Shown here: piece after piece, positions 44,723 through 56,660 of the stretch
Position numbering within the stretch: position 1 is the stretch's first letter
How the letters are laid out: every line of letters begins with the position of its first letter
Origin: Massospora cicadina
Lineage: Eukaryota > Entomophthoromycota > Entomophthoromycetes > Entomophthorales > Entomophthoraceae
Reading direction: 5' to 3'
Length of the DNA: 64,000 nt
NCBI GenBank assembly: GCA_022478985.1
Contig: JAKSZP010013310.1
Coordinates: forward strand, 91,354-155,353
Translations under genes and position numbers: made by a program
Notes under the pieces: model-generated
What the model saw: the letters and a program-made list of their open reading frames with translations, nothing else
The model's database searches: none
What the model was told of the DNA's origin: nothing

Positions 44723-45282
44723 TGTTATAAAATTGGCGGTATCAATAGATACGCTAGTGGATTTTGCACAGGGTTTGACCCACTGAGCAATCAGGACCAA
44801 CAATATGAAGATTGTTGTCCTCAAAACAACAAAAAATAACTTATATATAAATATGGAGCACTTGCTCCCACAACTTCTTTTATTAAATATACTTAATACC
44901 ATGGATTCTTCCTATTCCACTTTTCTTAACTCACTTAACAACAACCTCCTCTTTATTGCCCATCTCTCTTATATTTAGTGGCCTGGATGATACCACTCTC
45001 ATAGCTTGGACTATTTGGTTCCACCGATTCTCCTTGTTTCAGCTGGTTATTCTCTAATTTGCTATCACCCTAATTATAGGCGATTAAATTTGTATTTGTC
45101 AAGTGTTGACATCGCCTTATTTAGAGGCAATCCAATAATAAAACCGTTATATCCAATAAAACCTGTTAATCTCAATATCACCTCATCTTGAGTCACTCAA
45201 ATACTCGTATCTGATATCATTTTTGGCTTATTGCGCCCTAGCTGCCCCATGATTATCATTCAGTCATATCAGAATTGTGACA
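44723..45282 (-). repeat. Gypsy-2 5' LTR
   Basis: 560 bp, TGTTATAAAATTGGC to AGAATTGTGACA in plus-strand reading. It matches 27435-27994 throughout and is followed by the TSD atgac. Confidence 0.94.
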
Positions 45283-45660
45283 ATGACCACGCCCACTAGA
45301 CCAATTATTTTCAGAGTATTCTTAAACTTAGTACAGGGAATCATGTTGCCCTCCTACCTCTAGAGTATTGTCCCTGATATTAGCTTTTAGCCCATAATTC
45401 CTAATAAAGAGCACCATCAAGCAACACATAATTCTAATTAGATAAAATAATGTCAGGAGCAGACAACTTCTTAGTGAAAACCCTAACGGCAAGGAGCTAT
45501 ATGCTCCCAGAGAGGTAAGGACGTTAGGTCACGAGGTACCATATTCTTTACAGTGGTTAATATTTGGTTCAAACTCCATTTTTTAATAGCTTTGTAGAAA
45601 CTATATTAATTAAGGATTGGCTATCTACAATTGCTAAACTAGCATGTTGTATACACTGAT
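45283..45660 (-). pseudogene. Chain unit 2 aspartic protease, decayed
   Basis: The minus strand has IVDSQSLINIVSTKLLKN (near 45600-45655), recognisable as the active-site segment with DTG changed to DSQ. It is followed by AYSSLPL (near 45490) and RDNTLEVGGQHDSLYQ (near 45340), which matches unit 1. Two to three frame changes separate the pieces. Confidence 0.72.
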
Positions 45661-47049
45661 ATTAACATACAGACCCTCAGCGTGATTATATGAGCCAGTG
45701 AGTATGTGATTGTCAAGCTATCCATTTGACTTGAAAATTGAATAAAACAGTACACCCCGTGGGCTCAGAGCTGTAAAAAATTTGATTGAGTTATTCATAG
45801 GAGATGTTTCCCTGACTATGGTGCATTCTAATATAATTTGGTTATCAGCTGAATAATTTTTTAAATTTTCAGCGGATCAGAACATCCTGATTCTACTATG
45901 TCCAAACTTTTTCCAAATTTTTGTTGGTGGTAGAAGTCATTAACTGTATACTTGACTCTTTTTTTGGAGGACTTGGTATTAGGGTTGTAGTAAGTAAGGG
46001 TGCATGTCGGAGGTAATTTACATTTCAGTGATAGTGGTATTTGATTTCATGATGGGTAACATGACCAATACAATTATATTTGAGGCTTGCAGGCGTGAAA
46101 GAAAGTAATTTGAGCGTCGTAATGACTAAAAACATGGGCCTTATATAATTTTTATGGCTCATAGAAAAAGTGATCCATGAAAGCAAAATCTCCTTAACTA
46201 ATTACAAAGTTAATTTAGAGGAAGGTGGTTTTCCGTCCTATCATGTTCCGCTTCACCAAACTCATCAATAATAATGTTTTTGGAGTTAATGTAAGACATT
46301 CAACTTTAGTTATTTTCAGTAATTTTAATTTCTATTTATAAGATCCAGTAAGGTCATCATAATGTCCACTTTAGTATGATCATTAATGTTTCCCATAGTA
46401 ATTTTAACTAAGCTTACAAAGGTATGAATATTCCCATGCCTATCAAAGTTGGGTAAATTGACTGGGTTCACTGAGGGAGAAGGTGCTAGTTTAATTGGAG
46501 GTTCAGGGCTATGGAGGCAGTGGCCACGTGGAAGAGCTGGTGGTAGCAGCCAGTACAGGCACAGATAATAAACAATAGGCGCACCGGCCAAAACATTACT
46601 ACTAATATTGTCAGAATAGAATCTGATGACTTAGATTAGCAATGCACTTGTCTACACTTACGACTGGTATACTTGGATGCTTGGTGGAGTTGCTTTACTA
46701 CACTAGTAAATTGGTGCTATTCCGCCATAACTTTTGTTCAACATATCCTGCTTCTGGATAGATTAAACCAATCATGAAATTAACCCCTTGATTTACTGCC
46801 CCTGTGATTGGACCAAGCGGCGAAAAAGTTTTCAAGTCTTGATAAATTTTAGCAATAATAGGACCTTCTTCTTCCGCTGGTTTATTTTAGGCTAATGCTT
46901 AATCCAATTGGGCTGTGATTCTATAACTCACGATATCTCCCTGTAATCAGGTTCATCATAAGGAATATAAAGCGGGTCACTTCAACAGTTATAACTAGAA
47001 TATGTCATTTTGAGGATTGCTTTAATAGAAGAAAGAGTACCAAAATTGG
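45661..47049 (-). pseudogene. gag: Chain unit 2 gag, decayed
   Basis: The minus-strand open stretch 46325-46591 includes LPNFDRHGNIHTFVSLVKI and MGNINDHTKVDIMMTLLD, the capsid-type motif of gypsy Gag (compare LPTFDCEGNIHGFF in Gypsy-C). The N-terminal part lies toward 46960. The C-terminal part (45700-46200) is eroded, with scattered matches to unit 1. Confidence 0.68.
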
Positions 47050-47067
47050 CCCCTGTAGTGATCACTA
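47050..47067 (-). promoter_or_regulatory. Primer-binding site of chain unit 2
   Basis: The reverse complement is TAGTGATCACTACAGGGG, the shared site with two changes. Confidence 0.7.
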
Positions 47068-47069
47068 AA

Positions 47070-47718
47070 TTTTATAATCAGTGCTTAGATGTCACTTTGA
47101 CTGCACAGGTAGATCCTTTTGTGTAAAAACTAAAGGGGAATGTATGAAGATAGTTATCTTTCAATACAACAATAAAGATACTATTGTTGAAAAAATTTTA
47201 TAAAACAGCTAAAACTAGCTAGGTGATAAGAAAGATCCCCTACAGTATGTCATTCCCATCATAATATACTACACAGTAAAATTACTAAGCGATACATAGT
47301 TTTTCAAGAAAAATTTGTAGATATCATTGGCTTGTATTTTGGGTGCAAAACCCTTGACGATTGTTTTTTTACAAGTGGAATAAGGGAGAGAATTTAATAA
47401 TAATATAAAAGGATAAGATTTACAAAGCGGAAAGCCTTTTAAATTAATAGTTAATGATTCAGAGAATCTTGCAGTGGGGTGGAGACGATCTGACCCTTAA
47501 AAGCTATTCATCTTACATATAAAAAACGTGGGCACGTGGGAAAAGTATGCTGCCATAACTAATTTGATAGATTACCAGTGACATCAAGGAAGCTCACCAT
47601 AGCTTTATTTGACAGATAAATATAAGTTTCAAGGCAAATGGAATCAAAAACTTAATCTAACATATAAATATCAATAAAATAAATTTTTTTGAATGTTTGG
47701 TAAGATTAAATCAGAACA
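47070..47718 (-). repeat. LTR-c, 5' LTR of unit 2 and 3' LTR of element F
   Basis: It aligns with LTR-b from TTTTATAATCAG (TGTTGCAATTGG in LTR-b) to AAATCAGAACA (AAGATTTCAACA). The bodies share gatagattaccagtgacat and gaatgtttggt. The integrase end of F stops about 30 bases to its right, so it also serves as the 3' LTR of F. Confidence 0.78.
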
Positions 47719-49047
47719 ATAAGTATTAGTACATATATATATATGCTATTAAAAACTTGCAAGTACTTTATTCAGTAGTTTTCCTTCTGGGAAGTCTTTA
47801 ATTGTATAGGCATCTAGTGCAGACTTATTTATGACCTCAAATAGTCAATTCAGGGCTTGTCCAACTTATTTTTTGTCTGAACTGATTTGTATTACAATAG
47901 CTAAGCTTGTCACTAATTTTGAAGGTCCAAAAAGTTAAACATCTTAAAAACTAAATATGCTTAAGCCTAAATTTTCCATTTGTTAAACCTTGGCATAGGC
48001 TTAGGATTGTACTCCAATTAATACTTTTTTAGGCTTTAAATATTGTAAGCATGTCATTTCTAAAATTGGCAAGTTTTGTATATAAAACTGGATGTAAAAA
48101 TGCCTGAAGTCTGAAGTTTAGTTTTAATTTATGATTTACCTGTTGACTAGTGATAACTCAAATTATGCGCAAATGATGATCAAAGATAGATTGTTGATCA
48201 ACTGGAAGGCTCACTGGCTAAGAGATTCCTTAAAGTAGTTGCTATAGTACCACTTAGTTTTTAACATTCCATTTGTTTCCATATAATAGTTAATTCAACA
48301 ATCCTCAAATTCCATTAAATTTTTAGTTTTGGTAATATATGCATAGTAGAGTTTCTTTTATTATCTGTTAAACGAACTCAAGGGCAACCATGCAAATGTA
48401 TCAACTGATCCAATATGAGGTTAGAAATGCTGCTGTGATTTACTTTGGCCAGAGCGCTCGCCTCTACCCAACGAGTCAAGTGGTCAATAACCACAATAAT
48501 GTATATGCTTCTTTCAGTACTCAAAGAAATGACTCTTACATCAGTAGATATACTGTGCCACGCAATCCCAAACTTAACTAGTCAGAGGATAAAAATTTTC
48601 ATAGGGTTTTTAGGACTCTAATATTGCACTACATCCAATTTTTTCTGCAGCATCAAGGTTGAGGAATTCCCAATAGTACTCCTGATGAACATACTCTAAA
48701 GCTTTTGTAGGCCATATCCAGTTTTCTATGAGCCTCATAATTAAACTCAATTCATACACAAAGTTAAAGCATTAGGGTTTTTCCTCTGGCGATCTTGAAC
48801 AGTTAACCCTAACTTCTTTGTGCTTTCTAATGACTTATACAATACTTGCTAAAATTCTGGTGTTTAATCTTGAATACTCTTCCTAATTATCCTCTCATAT
48901 AGATTTTCTGATTCACCCTGTAGAACCAAAACTGTTTAATAATTATAATAGTCCATTTAGATTTCTATGTATGGTACCAGTGCGGGGCATTCTCAAAATT
49001 TTACGCTTGCAATTTTAGGTCCCTGAGGGTTGATTGACCTTCAAGCT
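47719..49047 (-). pseudogene. Element F integrase, decayed
   Basis: The minus strand encodes an integrase remnant: YYWEFLNLDAAEKIGCSAIL (zinc domain, near 48650), FGIAWHSISTDVRVI, IIVVIDHLTRWVEASALAKV (first catalytic Asp, near 48480), and a C-terminal end LDAYTIKDFPEGKLLNKVLA before the stop near 47750. This resembles DAYTIKGPTSSQIINQVLE of Gypsy-C. The middle of the core is lost. Gypsy-D cut the element at 49047 (TSD aagct at 49043-49047). Confidence 0.75.
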
Positions 49048-49555
49048 TGTTGAAAATTCCAGCCCAAACTAAAAGTTCAATTACTCCTAATGTCAAGATA
49101 GAAACATGATTACAATGGATTGATTAATGCTCTCATTGTGATATTAATTTATAAATGATTACTAACCCCATCAGGGATCATTTCCCATTTAAAAAATAAA
49201 ACACTTATGATGTCATAATCAAACCTGATCCAGATGATTAAAGCTTAATACTATAATCAAGTAAAAAGATGTCCAGAAACCCTGAATAATGAATCAGTAT
49301 AGATATAAAATTAATAAGCGCCTGGAAATTTTCCTCAATGTTTAATGGCTGGGTTTCCTTAATATTAGTTTTGGTAAATAAAATGGGGTACATTTTTCAA
49401 CTAACATTTTTATTTGTTAACAATATATCAAAATTAAAGTATATCTCAAAATTGAAAAATTTTCCATTAATTGCCATTTAGTTTTGTAAAAAAAAAACCT
49501 TGTGCTGGTGGCTTTAGTCACCCTGAACTCATCCAGACAGTTGGATTCATCTCCA
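49048..49555 (+). repeat. Gypsy-D 5' LTR
   Basis: It begins TGTTGAAAATTCC and ends CATCTCCA. It shares tctaatgtcaa/tcctaatgtcaa, atccagatgatt and ctggtggctttagt with the 3' LTR. No good PBS follows; tctggctctcc at 49574 may be its remnant. Confidence 0.75.
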
Positions 49556-49899
49556 ACGTCCTAAAAAAATCTGGCTCTCCATGCCAGGTTAACCCAAGTC
49601 AATGGAAAACCCCTCAATTGCAATGATCAATAACAACTTGGAGTCAGATACCTTGCTATAACATGATGCCACCTGCCTCATTGAGTGGGCGGTCAACATG
49701 TATGTAAGAGAAACTAAATTGCCTATAACCTTTCATTACCCACATCATGGAGGTGACCTCTCCACCCTTTCCACGGAGCAGTACCAGAAACAAATCTCAG
49801 AATTCACAGAAGCCCCCCAAAACCTCAACACTGGGGAATTTGTACCAGGTGACAAGAATACAAAATACAAGCATTTGCAGTACCCACCCCTATGATGGG
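49556..49899 (+). pseudogene. gag: Gypsy-D gag N-terminal region, decayed
   Basis: An open stretch 49698-49895 lies where gag should start, but no motif is recognised in it. The region is cut at 49900 by a solo LTR. Confidence 0.35.
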
Positions 49900-50399
49900 T
49901 GTTAGCTTTTTAACGGATTTGACTTATTCTGCCAAACAGGTTGTACAGGGTAAACCCACTGAGCAACGGACGAGTGATATGAGGATTGCTGGCCCTCAAT
50001 AAATAATAATAATGAAAACTTAATAAGGAGCTATTGCCCCAAAAATACCACTTTATTTATATTTCAATTAACCTGATACTTCAATTAATTCCCTATTACT
50101 TCTTTTTTTCTTCCTGTAAAAACCTCCCCTTTCTCACACTCATGCTCAACTCTTAATCTTTGGTATCCCTGGCAGATTCACCCCACTTCAATTAGTAGAA
50201 TCTCTATTTGCTATGATCTAGTTGTTTCATTTGCACATTGGGGCTTCATCGAATTCCCAAAATTCTCCAAGACATTATTTCTATGATTGAACTCACTTTG
50301 CATCAACATAATCAATCACTAATCTCGAGGACTACCTCAAATCATTCTATGATATGATGGAACTTTAGCTTATTGTCCAGTCATATCAGGATCTTGACA
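49900..50399 (-). repeat. Solo LTR related to Gypsy-2, inside Gypsy-D
   Basis: 500 bp, TGTTAGCTTTTTAACGG to GGATCTTGACA. It shares acccactgagcaa, gatatgaggattg/aatatgaagattg and the cagtcatatcag end with Gypsy-2 LTRs. No internal region adjoins either end. The 5-base flanks (atggg and attag) do not match exactly, so the TSD is lost or the boundary is off by a few bases. Confidence 0.72.
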
Positions 50400-52600
50400 A
50401 TTAGATTAACCGCTAGTACAACGCTTGATGGTGACCAGATCAAGGTAGGACGTTTGGAGACCTACGTGAGCTAATTTGTTATCTTCCCTACATCATCTGC
50501 TATTAATAGCTGAGTTCCATCATCAGGAACTACTTTGACATCTAGAGCTATCAGAGACTTTGCACAGCAGCTCCTTTAATTTTCCCACTCTGACTCCCTC
50601 TTTTTGATGTAAACCAAAGCGCCATATTTGGTAATTGGCAAATCATCAACGAGAAGCGGGCTGTGTTAATAATCTTGGTAAAGGAATAGTGAGTTGCGTT
50701 TGTTTGGAAATATACAATCATTTGATCCAGTTAGAATTCATTGCACACAACCAGATTGGTGTTAGTACCACAGGAACAAAAAACCCAGATTGATAACTTG
50801 AGAGCCTTCATGGATGAAAGCCTCCTTTACCTTAACAAGATAGTTTACAATACCTGGGATACCCAGGACAATGCTTAGTTCTCCAGATAGCCCAAAATTC
50901 CAGGTGATGTTGGTCCTCCTGGTCCCCCTGGATCTCTCAACCCTCCAGTCCCTAGTACTGGTTTGGAGATCCCTGAAGGTCGGCACAACTTATTAATAAA
51001 GCAAATCCAACAACTTGATGTCTAATTAGACGCATTGCTCAAGAAGTGGAACTCACTTAGTGCGAGGTTCTTCATAAAGTTTAGGTTCCTTAAGTGCCCA
51101 CCATGGTTGACTTGAAACCTTAGAGGTCCTATCCTCATAAGTATGGGGGTTTTAGCAATTAATGCTTGCCAAAGAATAACATTAACTCAAGCTTCAGGAC
51201 ATAACTGCCAGTTTAAAAAAATGAAATTAAACATTTGGTACAGCACTTTGCCGCTAAAATGTCCCTTCAAAATGCCCAGGAACGAGTTGATTTGGTAACT
51301 AAAGATGTAAACGACTTGTGTAGTCAAGTGGATGCCCTTCACACTCAATACTACTCCTGGGATACTTTTTCCTCCTAAGCTGAAGGCGCGGCCACAATGT
51401 CTGTTCATGGCACCTATCCACCAACCTTTCAATGTAGCTTTTTGGAAGCTAACCTTCAAGGAAAAGACTCTAAAAGAAGAAAAAGTAATCTCCTTTTTGT
51501 ACTATTATGAAAGTGCAAAGGAGGAGCTACTAACTACCAACGGCTCAAGAACCTAACCAACTGCCTCAGACAAGTAGAACATGATATAATGATACTCCAT
51601 TTAAAGTCCTGTTGCAATTGAATTGACGCAAAGCCGCTCTTCCTTTGGAATATGGAGTGTCTTAACTTTTGCCAACCAAAATAAATGTTTATGTGATCAG
51701 CCTCAAATGGGGAATTTATCAATGATTTTTCCATAAATTTTATCTTGATGCTTAAACCTTAAATGAAGTATTTTTAACTTACCTTGGATGACACTATTAC
51801 TATTGCCTTAATGACTTTCAAAACCATGGCCAACTAAAGCTCTACCTCAAGAGTTAATAACAACTAACTGTATCTCCTGCATATTTAGGAGGCCTTATAG
51901 AAAGGACTCTTCTTATCTATTCAAACCTGCTTGGCCTCCTCGTTTTAACCCCAAGTCTTATACCCAAGTTTTTGCAGTACTTTTTCCCAAATCCTTTTTC
52001 CATGACTTGTACTGCACTTATTATAAAATCCTGACCCTACCGTGGATAACTATTGCTGATTTCACATAGCAATGAAGCAAAGCCTCAGTCAGCTTAGGGC
52101 AAGAGGCTCTCTTTTTTATGAAATTTAAGTGCCTTAAATTTTCACTTCTAAGCCTAGTATATCTGGTTACTTCATATTAGCCACTTCATCCGAAGTCAAT
52201 GTAACCCCCTCTATTCTAGGTTATAAAGACCTTAAATTTTCTTTTCACTATATTGAGCAATTACCAAAACAGATTATTACCATCAGCTTTTCTAGTGAGC
52301 CTGATTTTAATTAACTTACCCTTTAAAAAGTTTAAAAATCTAAACCTTGGCTTGGACAAAAACTACCATTGGCCTTGCTGAACGTATCACCTGACTGTCT
52401 TATAGCATATAATTCCCAGTTCAGAACCTCAGTTCTATGGTTAAAGCAGTAGTCCATAAGGAGAAATTTGGATATAATTGATACCAGATCCCCAGTTAAC
52501 GTTGTTTCCTCCCAACTTATACAATAAATTAAAAGGTTCTTGACTTAGGCCACAAAGCTATAAACTGCGGGAGATCAGCCCACTTAAACGATCAGAGCAT
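50400..52600 (+). pseudogene. gag: Gypsy-D gag with collagen-like segment, decayed
   Basis: The plus strand encodes a helical stretch (TQIDNLRAFMDESLLYLNKI, near 50790), then GDVGPPGPPGSLNPPVPST (50899-50955) and LLIKQIQQLDV. The same arrangement, a helix then Gly-x-y triplets then a helix, is found in Gypsy-E at 58500-58870. Next comes a capsid-like part (51240-51560), with an open stretch at 51332-51556 in which PLKAEGAATMSVHGTYPPT-type sequence can be read around a frameshift. The rest is eroded. No protease was recognised with confidence between 52000 and 53200. Confidence 0.6.
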
Positions 52601-53429
52601 ATCTTGCCCTACCTCTAAGATTTAAAAACTTCCTTATTAATGCCCCTGCTATTGCCATAGATAGTTAATTTTATGAGTTACTCATTGAGTCTAACTAGTG
52701 CGAAATTCAAACTGTATAATCACTGATAAGGAAAAAAAATAAAAACTTCTCCTGGATAAAAGGATACCACCAGTATTCAAATTCCTAATCAAAACTAAGG
52801 GGCACAAAATAGTTTAGTCTCATTGAGTGTTAAATATCTTTCTGTCAGATATAGTATCAAGTTTTTAGGCTTATAACAAAGCTGCCTCCCAAGCCAATGG
52901 ATGCCAAGAATGAAATAACCCTCTAAGCCCCCTTTCATTTAGTATACCTCCAGGTTCTTAAGTAGTAATGGACCCTTGAGTCAAAATTCTCATTCCTTCT
53001 ACTCATGTTATAGAGTTGTATGGACACCTTAATACTTATATAGAGGAAGCCATAAATTCCTCATGATTTTAAACCCTGCCTACAAAAATCCATCTTTGAT
53101 TTATTATGAATCAAGTCAATTAGGCTAATAAATTTCTTGACACCTGGTCATCGCTTATGTAAAACTCTGTCTTATGAACATACAAAGATGTAGGCTGTTT
53201 TGGCGCCCTAAAATATCTAGGGATTGATCCCTCGAAGACCATTACCATAGCTGAGAGTATATTTGAGGACGCACTCAACACAGACCTGATCTAAGATGTA
53301 AAAGCCTTTTAAGAAAAAAATATGAAGATATCTTCTACATTAGAACTTTCAATAATAGAATTATGTCTAAATAATTCACCAGCAGATGCTAGAGATTTTA
53401 CTCCTTAAAAAGCTTGAGCTTACTAGAAA

Positions 53430-54120
53430 TCTAAAGTAGAGGAGGCTCAGGTAGCTCTTGATTTAAAACAAAAATACTAGAGGTTGGCCTACTAGTACCC
53501 TCCAAAAGTCCTTGGGCTTCTCCTCTGCTATTTATTTGGAAAAAATATGGAGGACATCGAGTTGTCATGGACTATTGTCAACTAAATTATATTACTCAGA
53601 AGGAAAGTTATCCCCTACCTTTTTTAGACTACTCTTTACGTCTAATATTAGGATAAGGATATCTTTCTGTGATGGATCTTGCCAGAAGTAACTGGCAAGT
53701 AGAGCAATCCCCTGATTATGAAAAATGTGCATATTCTCTAACAAAGGGGTGTTTGAACCTACACAGATGACTCAGGGGCTATACATTGCTCCTGCTACTT
53801 TCCAAAGATGAACGGTTATTAAGTGGATTTAAACGGATGCTGTGTTATTCTATTTTGACAACATAAATAATCTTTTGCAAACTGTCATCACTCACCAAGT
53901 ACATCTTAGGGAGGTCTTCCAGCAATTATGGAAAATTCTTTAAAACTAAAACTCTCTAATTTTCATCTTTCAGAAAAAAATGGATTTTCTAGGACATTAG
54001 GTAAGTCAAGAAGGAATATAAGGATGGACAGTAAAATTATGGCCATCTTTAAAGTGTCTCCACCTAAATTCTTTCAATATGTGCAAGTTTTTCTCAGATG
54101 GTCATATATTATCATCAATT
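53430..54120 (+). pseudogene. pol: Gypsy-D reverse transcriptase, decayed
   Basis: The plus strand reads [24 protein letters not shown] sequence (53495-53560), VMDYCQLNYITQKESYPLP (53560-53625), then VMDLARSNWQVEQSPDYEKC (53670-53730), a MTQGLYIAPATFQ segment (near 53770) and FYFDNINNL, where YxDD is expected (near 53850). The second catalytic Asp is Asn. It ends near KNGFSRTLG in the open stretch 53928-54155. Confidence 0.75.
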
Positions 54121-54790
54121 TATTCTACATTTTGAATATACATCCAAATTTTTAGTTTACTTGTTAAAAAGGGGACTTTACAGTTAGAAAAAGAGGAACA
54201 AAATTTATTAAGTTTGATATGGATAGCTATAACCTATTCCCCTGTTTTTATACAACACAACTTTGGTGAACCATATTTACTTATTATCAATGCAAGTGAT
54301 ATTGCTTTTAAGAGATATACTATCCAAACACAGTGTAAATTTGATGTAACTTAACTTTGTATATTACAGCAACACTTTATTCAAGATTATACGTAAGTAT
54401 AATGTAACAGAACATTATTGTCTGGCAGTTATAATGGCCATAAAACGCTTCTGACCCATTCATATGAGGCCCACTTCAACATATGACTGAGAATGCCTCA
54501 TTTTGATGCCTCCAGCAGTTGATAGATCCTTATGAGCTTTTGGCCTGATGGGCTTTAAAACTCCAAAATTACGATTTTACAATTTTCCATCATCTTACCC
54601 GTTCATAGAAAAGCTGATTGTTTATCCAAGCTATCTATCCTAACAACAACTGAACCTGAGGAAGATCAACTTTATGACCTTTTAGCCAACCTTATCTGTG
54701 AAAAAATGAGTTCCTCTAAACCAACAGGAGTTGGAGAAAAGGTCACCAACACTCAGACCTGGGATTGTACCCTATGTAAACTAATATTAG
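54121..54790 (+). pseudogene. Gypsy-D RNase H, decayed
   Basis: Pieces read YLLIINASDIAFKRY (near 54270-54315), where TDAS has become INAS; YNVTEHYCLAVIMAIKRF (near 54395-54450); and [23 protein letters not shown] sequence around 54520-54570. Many stops are present. Confidence 0.6.
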
Positions 54791-55900
54791 CTCAATGGTT
54801 ACCCTACGTCTGACCCTCTACACAAATAGATTTTATTTTAAAAGGACATTGCAATTAAGTTAAGAAAGAATTTGGAAAACTTATTAATGACTCAAACCCA
54901 GTGCTACTAGGAAAAGGATGCTCCTCTCAATTTATAGTGTAATGGAGTCTTGTCTGGTATGCAAAAGTCAGACTGGCCCTACTCCCTTACACCAACATCC
55001 AGTGGTTCCACCCTGTGAAACCATTAATATGGTAAGTGTTAATGTTGTGAGCCCTTTGCCCTGAGCATCCAATGGCCATTAATTACTCACATTACCATAA
55101 ACATTTAACAAAGTGGGATGGAGCTGTATCCCTTGCTTCATCTTCAGCAAAAGTTACCTCTTCCTTTTTATATAATTGTATTATTACCCAACATGGATGT
55201 CCTAACACAATCCTATACAATAATGGAAAAAGCTTTTGTTCATTGCTGGTGCAAAAATTATTTGAGCTAATGGGGTCCACTCAGGTGTTTTCCACCCCTT
55301 ATCATCCTGCAACTGATGGGATGGTAGAGAGATTAAATGCTACCCTAAAATCAATCCTTCATAAAATGGCCTCAAATGAATTTCTACATTGGCCACAGTA
55401 AAAACTAGGAACTCTAGCCTACAAGATTAGTTAACAATGAATTAATAAAATGTCCCATTCCAAGAATTTAATATAAGGAATCCCCTTTTGCCCTCTAGAA
55501 TGCAAAACCTGTTAAAAAAAGCCTCCCAATGCCACTGAAGTTATTACTAGAGTTATCACTAATGAAATCATTTGGATTTAAGCTATGGCTTCAGAAATTT
55601 CTTTAATTACCACCTCTAGAGAGAAAGTCGGTTTAATGATAAACATGACCCTCTGCACACCTTCCAGATGGGTAGTATGTCCTCCTCTACCATCATCTAC
55701 CAAGTGGAAGAGACAACGAGTTGGGGTATAATTACTCAGGACCCTACAAAGCCATATATAAACGGTGAAATGAGCAATAAATTGACGAAGCACCCAAGAA
55801 GGAATAAATTATATAAATATAATTTTATGACTCTTTACCCCACTACTCTAAGATCTAGAATGGGAGTTGTCAGGCTCCAGATCAAACTGAAAGTTTAATC
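54791..55900 (+). pseudogene. Gypsy-D integrase, decayed
   Basis: A zinc-domain remnant (CLVCKSQTG, near 54950) is followed by the open stretch 55072-55401, with HGCPNTILYNNGKSFCSLLV (second catalytic Asp changed to Asn) and STPYHPATDGMVERLNATLK (catalytic Glu retained). A GPYKAIYKR-type C-terminal module can be read near 55740-55770. Confidence 0.75.
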
Positions 55901-55990
55901 TATTCTGAAAAAAAATTTAAATTCATTACAAAGGATTGAGTAATACCTTCAGGGTACATTACAAATATAAAGATCTAAATACTACCCCAT

Positions 55991-56382
55991 TGAGGATTAA
56001 CTCCCCACATTTTAAAGAATCAAACACTTCTAATGTCAAAATCTGAACTCAATCCAGATGATTGTATATTACTACTTCAAACAAATAACAAAATGCCAAA
56101 GAAACCGTGAATAGCAAATCTGTTAGATCTTGTCTTGGAAGCACATGGATAATTTCCCAATCTTTAACACCTGGTTTTCCTAATTTAGGCTTCTGCATAT
56201 AAACCAGAAAAAAACCTTTTTCACAATTACTTTGGTTGCTACTAGTATAGCAAACCTTAAGATTATTTCACTAAATAAAGAAATTTTACCTTATTTGTCA
56301 GTTAGTTTAAAAGGATATAAAAACCTTAAACTGGTGGCTTTAGTTGCTTGAAATCATCCTGGATGCTTGGAAATAATCCCCA
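55991..56382 (+). repeat. Gypsy-D 3' LTR
   Basis: 392 bp, TGAGGATTAACTCC to AATCCCCA. It is shorter than the 5' LTR through internal deletions and is followed directly by the TSD aagct. Confidence 0.75.
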
Positions 56383-56660
56383 AAGCTCTAACCAGGTTCT
56401 TTTTAATTGTGCAGCCATTTGAGTAAAGAGCGTTTTATTACCACTTTGAAATGTACACCGTAGATATATATTCTAACCTGTTAAAGACATATACCATTAT
56501 GAGATATTTGCAATCTACCAAGGTGTAAATTTTCTCCTGTTTCCTAAGTGATCAGTGAGAGATGCTACAGGGTGTTTGTCGCAGATTCCATCCACCTGTT
56601 TTAATATGGCACCAATTGCTGTTAGATGCATCCATCTCTGTTTGAAAAGGGCGACAAAGT
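56383..56660 (-). pseudogene. Element F RNase H, decayed
   Basis: The minus strand reads EMDASNSNWCHIKTGGWNLR (near 56620), SLRKQEKIYTLVDCKYLIMV (near 56520-56560) and SLLKWL followed by KEPG just at the Gypsy-D boundary. This is the order of the gypsy RNase H domain. With the integrase at 47719-49047 it shows F on both sides of Gypsy-D. RT lies beyond LINE-3, outside the window. Confidence 0.65.

Larger units (their letters stand above)
27435..45282 (-). mobile_element. Gypsy-2: Ty3/gypsy element split by the Gypsy-1 insertion
   Basis: Both 560-bp LTRs are present (27435-27994 and 44723-45282), and a perfect TSD atgac flanks the whole (27430-27434 and 45283-45287). The internal region is 27995-28131 plus 39883-44722, with Gypsy-1 between. 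The order in the minus direction is PBS, gag, protease, RT, RNase H, integrase. It is close to Gypsy-C in sequence. It interrupts unit 2 of the gag-protease chain. Stops and frameshifts inactivate it. Confidence 0.93.
23136..47718 (-). mobile_element. Tandem chain of two gag-protease-only LTR elements, interrupted by nested insertions
   Basis: Three related LTRs, a (23136-23759), b (26165-26809) and c (47070-47718), bracket two internal regions of about 2.4 kb each. The first is 23760-26164. The second is 26810-27434 joined to 45283-47069 once Gypsy-2 is removed. Both encode, on the minus strand, gag, an aspartic protease and a further unassigned ORF, with no RT, RNase H or integrase. Sharing of the middle LTR indicates recombination between neighbouring copies. 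LTR-c also ends element F to the right, which does carry pol. No TSD was found for the chain as a whole. Confidence 0.8.
49048..56382 (+). mobile_element. Gypsy-D: old Ty3/gypsy element inserted in F
   Basis: The LTRs at 49048-49555 and 55991-56382 are recognisably alike. A perfect TSD aagct flanks the element (49043-49047 and 56383-56387), and F sequence of the same strand lies on both sides. The plus-strand internal region has a Gag with a collagen-like segment, RT, RNase H and integrase. Decay is heavy, with stops every few tens of codons. It is related to Gypsy-E. Confidence 0.82.

Noticed and set aside
47719..47745. Short TA-repeat as a microsatellite feature
   Set aside because: The run is about 14 bases and lies between the pol stop of F and LTR-c; it is too short to matter on its own.
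49900..50399. Complete Gypsy-2-type element inside Gypsy-D
   Set aside because: Only one LTR is present and no internal region joins either end, so it is a solo LTR.
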